Positions 57,939 to 64,000 of a stretch of 64,000 bases of DNA are shown here, piece by piece. The notes under the pieces are model-generated. The model ran no database searches. It was given only the letters and a program-made list of their open reading frames with translations, and was not told the origin of the DNA. The first letter of the stretch is position 1, and each line of letters opens with the position of its first letter. Both the position numbers and the translations under genes were made by a program. The stretch comes from M3007 sp041741155 (GTDB lineage: Bacteria; Bacteroidota; Bacteroidia; Chitinophagales; Saprospiraceae), in NCBI GenBank assembly GCA_041741155.1, contig JBGSKO010000151.1:74218-138217 (forward strand), written 5' to 3'.

Positions 57939-60716
57939 ATGAACCAGACACCCGAACAAATCGCCCGGGATACCATTGACGCGGCCTTGCTGCGCAGCGG
58001 ATGGGTACTTCAGGACAAGTCAAAAATCAACCTGAGCGCCGCCACGGGCGTGGCCGTCCGCGAATACCAAACCGACGTTGGCCCTGCCGATTATGTGCTG
58101 TTTGTGGACAAAAAACCGGTCGGCCTGATCGAGGCAAAACGCCCCGAGGAAGGTGTGCGCCTCACCACGGTGGAAGAACAGTCCGGCGAATACGCCACCG
58201 CCAAACTCAAGCACCTGAACAACGACCCGCTGCGGTTTGTGTACGAAAGCACGGGCGAAGTGACTCGCTTCACCGACTACCTCGACCCAAAGCCGCGCTC
58301 CCGCCCGGTGTTTACCTTTCACCGGCCCGAAACGTTTCAGAAATGGGCCAAGGAGCCGAAAACCCTGCGGACGAGGCTGCACGACATCCCCAACTTGTCC
58401 CCCGCCGGGCTGCGCGATTGCCAGATTACCGCGATTTCCAACCTGGAGCAATCGTTCCGCGAAAACCGGCCAAAAGCCCTCATCCAGATGGCGACCGGCT
58501 CGGGCAAAACATTCACCGCCATCACGTTTATTTACCGCCTGCTCAAGTTTGCCAAAGCCAAACGCGTGCTGTTTCTGGTGGATACCAAAAACCTCGGCGA
58601 GCAGGCCGAGCAGGAGTTTCGGCGCTACGAACCCCAGGACGACAACCGCCTTTTTCCCGAACTCTACGGCGTGACCCGGCTCGGCAGTTCGTTCATTCCC
58701 GGCGACAGCCAGGTGTACATCAGTACCATCCAGCGCCTGTACTCCATCCTGAAAGGCACGGAACTGGACGAGCGCGAGGAGGAGGACAATCCCAACGAAA
58801 AATGGACGCCCCGGGAACCCCTGCCCGTGGTGTACAGCGAGCGCACGCCTCTGGAGTTTTTCGATTTTATCGTCATTGACGAGTGCCACCGCAGCATCTA
58901 CAACCTCTGGAAACAGGTGCTCGACTACTTCGACGCGTTTCAGATCGGCCTGACGGCCACGCCCGACAACCGCACGTTCGGGTATTTCAACCAAAACCTC
59001 GTGTGCGACTACGGCTACCGCAAAGCTGTGGAAGACGGGGTGCTGGTGCCCTACAACGTGTTTGAAATTGTCACGAAAATCACGAAGGAGGGCGCGGCCC
59101 TTGCGCTGGGCGAATACGTAGGTACCCGCGAAAAACTCACCCGCAAGGAATTTTGGAACACACTGGACGAAAACGTGGAGTACTCGGCCAAACAGTTGGA
59201 CAACGACGTGGTGAACGTGAACCAGATTCGCCTCATCGTCCGGGCCGTGCGGGAATATTTACCCACCATGTTTCCCGACCGTGTCGGGGCCGATGGGGTA
59301 TTTGAAGTGCCCAAAATGCTCGTGTTTGCCAAGAGCGACAGCCACGCCGACGACATTATCCGGATCATTCGTGATGAATTTGCCGAAGGCAACTCGTTTT
59401 GCAAAAAGATCACGTACCGCAGCACGGAAGATCCCAAATCGGTGCTCCAGCAGTTCCGGACGGGGTACTACCCCCGTGTGGCCGTCACGGTGGATATGAT
59501 CGCCACGGGCACCGACATCCGCCCGCTGGAGGTGCTGCTGTTCATGCGCGACGTGAAAAGCCGCAGCTATTACGAGCAGATGAAAGGCCGCGGCACCCGC
59601 ACGTGCAGCCTCGAAGAACTGCGCACCTCGGGCACGCCGGCGGCCAAATTTACCAAAGACCACTTCGTGATCATAGACGCCATCGGGGTGGAAAAAAGCC
59701 AAAAAACCGACAGCCGTCCGCTCGAAAAGAAACCCGGCGTGTCGCTACAGGCCGTGCTCGACGCTGTGGCCGTGGGCGCCACCGACGAAGACCTGCTCAG
59801 TACGCTGGCCAACCGCCTCATCCGGTTGGATAAACAGATCAACGCGCGCGAGAAAAACACCTTCGCCGAACACGCCGCCGGCAAATCCATTTCGCAGGTG
59901 GTGAAAGCCCTGCTCCATGCCCACGACCCCGACACACTCGAAAACATCCGCTACGAAGTGGCCCAAGCCCTGCCCAACGCCAGCCCTGCCGACCTCCATT
60001 CATCATTTATCCTTCAGCATTCATCATTATTGGAAAAGGCGGTGGCCGTTTTTCACAACCCCGACCTGAGGCAGTTCGTGGTGGACGTGCGCAAAAAGTA
60101 CGACCAGCTCATAGACCACATCAACCCCGACGAAATCCTGAACATCGGCTGGGTGGCCGACAACAAGGCCGGAGCTGAAAGCCTCGTGCGCGAGTTCCGG
60201 GACTGGATCGAGGCGCACAAAACCGAGATCACGGCCCTGCAAATTTTTTACGGGCAGCCCTACCGGCGCCGCGACCTCAGTTTCAAAATGATCAAAGACC
60301 TGGCCGAAACCCTCAAAAACGCCAAACCCGCCCTCGCGCCTCTGCATGTGTGGCGCGCCTGGGAGCAATTGGAAAAGGCCAACGGCCAACCCAAAAACGA
60401 ACTTATGGCCCTGGTGTCGCTCATCCGCCGGGTGCTGGGCAACGACAACACCCTGACCGCCTACGACAAAACCGTGGACCGGAACTTTCAGGACTGGGTG
60501 TTCCGCAAGCAGGCGGGCGCCGTCAAATTCAGTGAAGAACAAATGCAGTGGCTGCGCATGATCAAGGATTACGTGGCTACCTCATTCCACCTCGACCGCG
60601 ACGATTTCGACCTCAGCCCTTTCAATGCCGCCGGCGGATTGGGCAAGATGTGGCAGTTATTTGGCGCCGAAACGGAGGCGATTATTGGTGAATTGAATGA
60701 GGTATTGGCGGCATGA
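57939..60716 (+). CDS. hsdR: Type I restriction enzyme R subunit (HsdR)
   Basis: The 925-residue motor-nuclease cuts unmodified DNA after ATP-driven translocation. The N-terminal PD-(D/E)XK domain has D51 in ADYVLFVDKKPVGLIEAKR with E65 and K67. The SF2 helicase motor shows Walker A MATGSGKT near residue 185, IDECHRS near 313 and QFRTGYYPRVAVTVDMIATG further on, and a helical C-terminal region binds the modification core. A 21-bp duplicated word at 59998-60034 adds HSSFILQHSSLLEK in frame between motor and tail. higBA and hsdS follow on the same strand. Confidence 0.92.
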   Translation: MNQTPEQIARDTIDAALLRSGWVLQDKSKINLSAATGVAVREYQTDVGPADYVLFVDKKPVGLIEAKRPEEGVRLTTVEEQSGEYATAKLKHLNNDPLRFVYESTGEVTRFTDYLDPKPRSRPVFTFHRPETFQKWAKEPKTLRTRLHDIPNLSPAGLRDCQITAISNLEQSFRENRPKALIQMATGSGKTFTAITFIYRLLKFAKAKRVLFLVDTKNLGEQAEQEFRRYEPQDDNRLFPELYGVTRLGSSFIPGDSQVYISTIQRLYSILKGTELDEREEEDNPNEKWTPREPLPVVYSERTPLEFFDFIVIDECHRSIYNLWKQVLDYFDAFQIGLTATPDNRTFGYFNQNLVCDYGYRKAVEDGVLVPYNVFEIVTKITKEGAALALGEYVGTREKLTRKEFWNTLDENVEYSAKQLDNDVVNVNQIRLIVRAVREYLPTMFPDRVGADGVFEVPKMLVFAKSDSHADDIIRIIRDEFAEGNSFCKKITYRSTEDPKSVLQQFRTGYYPRVAVTVDMIATGTDIRPLEVLLFMRDVKSRSYYEQMKGRGTRTCSLEELRTSGTPAAKFTKDHFVIIDAIGVEKSQKTDSRPLEKKPGVSLQAVLDAVAVGATDEDLLSTLANRLIRLDKQINAREKNTFAEHAAGKSISQVVKALLHAHDPDTLENIRYEVAQALPNASPADLHSSFILQHSSLLEKAVAVFHNPDLRQFVVDVRKKYDQLIDHINPDEILNIGWVADNKAGAESLVREFRDWIEAHKTEITALQIFYGQPYRRRDLSFKMIKDLAETLKNAKPALAPLHVWRAWEQLEKANGQPKNELMALVSLIRRVLGNDNTLTAYDKTVDRNFQDWVFRKQAGAVKFSEEQMQWLRMIKDYVATSFHLDRDDFDLSPFNAAGGLGKMWQLFGAETEAIIGELNEVLAA
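59998..60034 (+). repeat. In-frame 21-bp duplicated word inside hsdR
   Basis: The word attcatcatt occurs at 59998-60007 and 60019-60028, a 21-bp period, and encodes HSSFILQ then HSSLLEK. Similar attcattatt words are in the intergenic region near 7,180-7,200. It looks like a short interspersed repeat accepted in the coding frame. Confidence 0.6.
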
Positions 60717-60946
60717 AAAACGATTGGGCGACCACTCGTGCGATTGGGCGACCACAAGGGTCGCCCCTACGAGGGCAATTAGACGGATCATCGGTCGGAG
60801 GAATACGGGCTGGTGTCGTAGGGGCGGCCCTCGTGGCCGCCCGCGTGCGATCGGGCGACCACGTGCGATCGGCCGGCCGCGTGCGATTGGGCAACATATA
60901 CGGAATTAAGCCATTTTCATCGTAGGGGCGGGGCTTGTCCCCGCCC
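60717..60946. repeat. BIME-like composite palindromic repeats in the hsdR-higB gap
   Basis: This gene-free stretch (with 60947-61067, 351 bases in total) holds partial and complete palindromes: gggcgacc with ggtcgccc at 60746-60766, gggcggcc with ggccgccc at 60822-60842 (partners in inverted order, joined by cctacg and cgtagg), several degenerate gggcgacc copies at 60725-60900, and the hairpin gggcgggg with ccccgccc at 60926-60946. No gene is visible in it. Confidence 0.85.
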
Positions 60947-60998
60947 AGCTCGCGAGCGGCATAATTTGTTTATTTCCCAAAAGCAAAACAACTATTCT

Positions 60999-61050
60999 AA
61001 CCTGTTTGGTAAATGTCAATTTGCATATACACCAAATAGGTTTACATTTG
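60999..61050 (+). promoter_or_regulatory. higBA promoter with inverted-repeat operator
   Basis: TTG at 61021-61023 is followed after 19 bp by tacatttg (61043-61050), a perfect TAnnTTTG. An inverted repeat with 12-bp arms and one mismatch (aacctgtttggt, 60999-61010; accaaataggtt, 61031-61042) spans the -33 region, as expected for an operator bound by HigA for self-repression. Confidence 0.6.
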
Positions 61051-61067
61051 TGCAACTTTTTTGAACG

Positions 61068-61379
61068 TTGGAGGTTTTTCTCGATGACAAACAATTAGAG
61101 GCGCTCTACACAACGGGTCAGTCCAAAAAATTGAAACTGCCCGAACAGGTGATAGAGAAGTTTTTTGCAACGGTGCAAAAAATTGAGGCATCCGTGACGA
61201 TTCACGATTTGTGGGCGGACAATGGTCTGCACTTCAAAAAATTGGCCGGGAAAGGCGACTACTATTCCATGCGGCTCAGCAGCAAGTACCGCCTGGAAAT
61301 GGCGATCGAATGGGAAGACGACGAACAGACCATCGGAAAATTCTTCCTGCTGACTATTTCCAATCACTACGACGACTAA
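61068..61379 (+). CDS. higB: HigB-like toxin (RelE/ParE superfamily mRNA interferase)
   Basis: The 103-residue protein reads EVFLDDKQLEALYTTGQSKK, LPEQVIEKFFATVQKIEA, VTIHDLWADNGLHFKKLAG and KYRLEMAIEWEDDEQT, the pattern of the HigB/YgjN-like group of ribosome-dependent mRNA-cutting toxins. The start is a TTG at 61068, 17 bp after the -7 box; no in-frame ATG lies before the MEVF-equivalent. The order toxin-antitoxin is that of higBA. The gene lies inside a restriction operon. Confidence 0.88.
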   Translation: MEVFLDDKQLEALYTTGQSKKLKLPEQVIEKFFATVQKIEASVTIHDLWADNGLHFKKLAGKGDYYSMRLSSKYRLEMAIEWEDDEQTIGKFFLLTISNHYDD

Positions 61380-61384
61380 ATAAC

Positions 61385-62506
61385 ATGGAAAACAGGGTGA
61401 GCACCTCTTCCCTAAAAGCCGCACGGAAATTCGGCCCCGGATATTTTGTTCGGGAGCAAATGGAACTGCGCGAATGGACGCAAGACGACCTGTCGGCGGT
61501 AACGGGCCTGTCGGTCAAGCACCTGAACCAAATCTTGCAGGACAAACTCCCCATATCCATTGATCTGGCCCGAATTCTGGCGGAAGTATTCAACAACTCC
61601 GCCACCTATTGGGTCAATCTGAATACCGGGTACCGCCTTTGGCTGGCGCAAGAGCGAACCCCTCAGGAACAGGAGGCCGACATCAAGGCGCTAATTTATG
61701 AACGCATGCCCATCAAAGACATGCTCGCGAAAGGCTGGATCCAGCCCTGTAAAACAGCGGAGGAACTGACCCGCCAGGTATTGGATTTCTGGAAATGGCC
61801 GGCACTCGACTTTTCCATACTCGACGAGCAATACCTGCCCTGCCTCACCCGCAAGTCCGAAGCCTACAACCAGTTCAATGCCTCGTACGCCATTACCTGG
61901 TACCGTAAGGCGCAATTGGTGGCCGGCACCATTGACCGCAGGCCGTACGATCGCGAAAAACTGGAGGCGCTCTACGACGGGATGCACGCCTACACGACGC
62001 AGGAAAACGGCATAAACCGTTTCATCGAAGCGCTGGCCGAGGTCGGCGTCATTTTTTTTGTACTGCCCCACCTGAAGAAAACCTACCTCGACGGGGCGGC
62101 ATTCTTCTCCGGCAAGAATCCCGTGATCGTGTACACCGGGCGGCTAAAACGGATTGACAACTTCTGGTTTACCGTGGCACATGAAATCGCGCACGTCCTG
62201 CTCCATTTGAACGAGAGCACCCCGTTCGTGCTGGACAACCTGAAAGAAAGCGACAAAAACGATGTGGAAAAAGAAGCCAACGCCCTGGCTGCCGTCAAAC
62301 TGAAACACCCGGAAATCCGCGACTACCTCCAGAGCCATGCCCGGTACCTGCCGCCCGCCAAGGTGGAGGAATGCGCCGCCCGGTACAACGTGCACCCGGC
62401 CATCATCGTCGGGAAAATGGCCCACGACGATGCCATTTCGTACAAAAATATAGCCCGGTACAACGAGAATGTCCTGCAACACATTGACCTGAAATATCAA
62501 GCCTGA
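61385..62506 (+). CDS. higA: HigA antitoxin fused to an ImmA/IrrE-type metallopeptidase domain
   Basis: The 373-residue protein has an XRE/HigA DNA-binding domain (residues ~15-80: FVREQMELREWTQDDLSAVT, LNQILQDKLPISIDLARIL, FNNSATYWVNLN), a middle helical part, and an ImmA/IrrE-like domain with the zinc motif H266-E267-x-x-H270 in FTVAHEIAHVLLHL. Normal HigA is ~95-100 residues; this is the long form. It should bind HigB and the operator. The peptidase could cut or regulate the repressor, as ImmA does. Starts 5 bp after the higB stop. Confidence 0.9.
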   Translation: MENRVSTSSLKAARKFGPGYFVREQMELREWTQDDLSAVTGLSVKHLNQILQDKLPISIDLARILAEVFNNSATYWVNLNTGYRLWLAQERTPQEQEADIKALIYERMPIKDMLAKGWIQPCKTAEELTRQVLDFWKWPALDFSILDEQYLPCLTRKSEAYNQFNASYAITWYRKAQLVAGTIDRRPYDREKLEALYDGMHAYTTQENGINRFIEALAEVGVIFFVLPHLKKTYLDGAAFFSGKNPVIVYTGRLKRIDNFWFTVAHEIAHVLLHLNESTPFVLDNLKESDKNDVEKEANALAAVKLKHPEIRDYLQSHARYLPPAKVEECAARYNVHPAIIVGKMAHDDAISYKNIARYNENVLQHIDLKYQA

Positions 62507-62512
62507 AATACG

Positions 62513-63748
62513 ATGCTCGAGAAAAATGAATTACCGAAAGGCTGGACGTGGAAGAAGTTGGGGGAGGTGTGTGAAAAAGTTGAATCCGTCAAGCGGAAGC
62601 AAAAAGACGAACGTGAAAAGTTCATCTACTTGGACATTGGGGGAATTGACAATGTTGCCAACAAGATTGTGGGTTACAAGGAATACACGTGGAAAGATGC
62701 GCCGTCACGGGCACAGCAAATCGTTTACGAAGGCGATGTATTGTTTTCAACGGTGAGAACGTACATGAAAAACATCGCCATTGTGGACAAGGGGTTTTAC
62801 GATGGACAAATTGCATCATCGGGCTTTTGTGTCATTCGTGGCGAAAAGGCGATTGTTGATTCCATGTATCTCTTTTTTCTGACAATTTCGAATGACTTCA
62901 TCCAGCCATTAAATGAATTACAAACCGGGAGTTCCTACCCTGCCGTCCGCGACAAAGATGTTTTTTCTCAACCCATCCCCCTTCCGCCCCTCCCCACCCA
63001 ACGTGCCATCGTCACCCAAATAGAGGAAATTTTCAGCGAACTGGACCACGGGGTGGCGCAGTTGAAGGCGGCGCAGCAGCAGTTGAAGGTGTACCGGCAG
63101 GCGGTGCTGAAGTGGGCGTTTGAGGGGAAGTTGACGGGCGGCACGAAGGATTGGAAGTTGATGAGTTTAAAAGATGGCTCCTCAAAAATTGTTGTCGGGT
63201 ATGTAGGGCCTGTTACACAGCATATTGTAGATCAAAATGGAGTAATGTTCTTAAGCACAACCCATATTGGCGAAAATCACTTCTTAAATCACGACATAAG
63301 GGAAGTTAGTCAAGAGTTTCATCAAAAAAACAAGAAGTCAAGCGTAAGTGCTGGTGACATCCTAATTGCTAGGCATGGTGATTCTGGCAAAGCATGCGTG
63401 GTTCCTGACTACGTTGTTGTTGCTCAAGTATCTAATGCAGTTATCCTGAAACCCAATCCTGAAATAATACTCCCTAAATTCATTTGCTATAGAATTAATG
63501 CAGAAAGGCAACGCATGCAAAAAATGAAGGTTGGTGGAGTATTTCAGGTAGTAAATACGAAATCGATGGAGGCTTTCCAAATCTCGGTTCCTCCCCTCCC
63601 CGAGCAGCACCGTATCGTCTCCGAGATTGAGCGTCGGCTGGAGGGTTGTGCGCAGATGGAGGCGGCGATCGGGCGGGGTTTGGCGCAGGCGGAGGTATTG
63701 CGGCAGGGGGTCTTGAAGCGGGCGTTTGAGGGTGGGTTGGTGGCGTAG
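62513..63748 (+). CDS. hsdS: Type I restriction enzyme specificity subunit (HsdS)
   Basis: The 411-residue subunit chooses the DNA target. It has two target-recognition domains, the first from ELPKGWTWKKLGEV to QPIPLPPLPTQRAIVTQI and the second from DWKLMSLKDGSSKIVVGYVG to ISVPPLPEQHRIVSEIERR, each followed by a coiled-coil spacer (LKAAQQQLKVYRQAVLKWAF, and LAQAEVLRQGVLKRAFEG). The second domain is markedly AT-richer than its neighbours (63,180-63,590), as is usual for exchanged recognition domains. It begins 6 bp after higA. Confidence 0.92.
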   Translation: MLEKNELPKGWTWKKLGEVCEKVESVKRKQKDEREKFIYLDIGGIDNVANKIVGYKEYTWKDAPSRAQQIVYEGDVLFSTVRTYMKNIAIVDKGFYDGQIASSGFCVIRGEKAIVDSMYLFFLTISNDFIQPLNELQTGSSYPAVRDKDVFSQPIPLPPLPTQRAIVTQIEEIFSELDHGVAQLKAAQQQLKVYRQAVLKWAFEGKLTGGTKDWKLMSLKDGSSKIVVGYVGPVTQHIVDQNGVMFLSTTHIGENHFLNHDIREVSQEFHQKNKKSSVSAGDILIARHGDSGKACVVPDYVVVAQVSNAVILKPNPEIILPKFICYRINAERQRMQKMKVGGVFQVVNTKSMEAFQISVPPLPEQHRIVSEIERRLEGCAQMEAAIGRGLAQAEVLRQGVLKRAFEGGLVA

Positions 63749-63752
63749 TAGT

Positions 63753-64000
63753 GGGCGACCACAAGGGTCGCCCCTACGCGGATAATTGGGTGGCCATCAG
63801 TAGGAGAATACGGTTGGTGGCGTAGGGGCCGCCCTTGTGGCCGCCCGTGTGCGGGGGGTGGCGGCGTAGATTGGGCGGCCACATGTGATTGGGCGACCAC
63901 AAGGGTCGCCCCTACGCGGATAATTGGGTGGCCATCAGTAGGAGAATACGGTTGGTGGCGTAGGGGCGGCCCTTGTGGCCGCCCGTGTGCGGGGGGGTGG
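63753..64000. repeat. BIME-like composite repeat, two tandem copies running to the window edge
   Basis: Two nearly identical units of about 108 bp start at 63753 and 63891 (138 bp apart), each with a gggcgacc/ggtcgccc palindrome, a middle (taattgggtggccatcag) and the inverted partner gggcggcc/ggccgccc. The first unit has ggggccgccc where the second has ggggcggccc. The repeat begins 4 bp after the hsdS stop and continues beyond 64000. Confidence 0.88.

Noticed and set aside
63753..64000. CRISPR-like repeats at the right edge
   Set aside because: The units are ~108 bp, composite and palindromic with only two copies, so they are interspersed mosaic repeats.

Overview
The window comes from a gliding, T9SS-using member of the Bacteroidota, most likely of the Saprospiria (Haliscomenobacter/Lewinella-like). 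The visible reasons are several C-terminal type IX secretion sorting domains, one giant SprB-repeat adhesin with a gliding-motility-type C-terminus, Bacteroidota-style promoters (TTG, about 19-22 bp, TAnnTTTG), many genes without a Shine-Dalgarno sequence, and Bacteroidota-specific families (DUF5606, XisH/XisI, BlaR1-tail-like, DUF5682). The lineage is inferred from content; there is no rRNA in the window.

Layout. Positions 1-17,300 hold mostly housekeeping and cell-envelope genes: the end of folC, a pseudouridine synthase, DUF5606, a DPM1-like glycosyltransferase, a TANGO2-like protein, a 101-residue protein that is only a signal peptide plus a T9SS domain, a Tat-exported Gfo/Idh oxidoreductase, a HAD phosphatase, a YwqG protein, DoxX, a HEAT-repeat/cyclophilin lipoprotein, an M14 carboxypeptidase, an FG-GAP T9SS protein, a SAM hydrolase, PhoH and a CxxCH lipoprotein. 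Positions 17,384-25,800 hold an S9 peptidase, a XisH/XisI cassette bracketed by a 53-bp direct repeat that derives from the end of a T9SS gene, a beta-CASP nuclease, a 4HB sensor without output domain, DUF3467 and fumarylacetoacetase. Positions 25,974-34,168 hold a T9SS-exported sugar dehydrogenase and then a minus-strand nonulosonic-acid (sialic acid/KDN-type) operon: KdsC-like phosphatase, short NeuB, GT-B protein, Gfo/Idh, NeuA-type cytidylyltransferase and flippase-like membrane protein, with an SDR upstream. Positions 34,308-49,014 mix a T9SS thermolysin, an orphan DUF5682 protein, an ATP-grasp-like protein, a radical SAM/SPASM enzyme, VanZ, a FolB-CWC fusion, an aminopeptidase P and an alpha-amylase lipoprotein.

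Positions 49,248-57,830 are one 2,860-residue adhesin with about 24 SprB-type repeats in strict A/B alternation. Positions 57,939-63,748 are a type I restriction island, hsdR-higB-higA-hsdS; hsdM is not in the window. The higBA pair has its own promoter overlapped by an inverted repeat, and the stretches before higB and after hsdS are filled with composite palindromic (BIME-like) repeats.

Outside the genes the window is rich in short-word tandem arrays: a 7-bp repeat inside folC, a 10-bp array at 25,901, the same word inverted near 43,217, a 22-bp-arm palindrome at 47,230 and an in-frame 21-bp repeat in hsdR. No tRNA, rRNA, CRISPR array, integrase or transposase was recognised. Only one gene-free stretch exceeds 300 bases (60,717-61,067), and it is described below.
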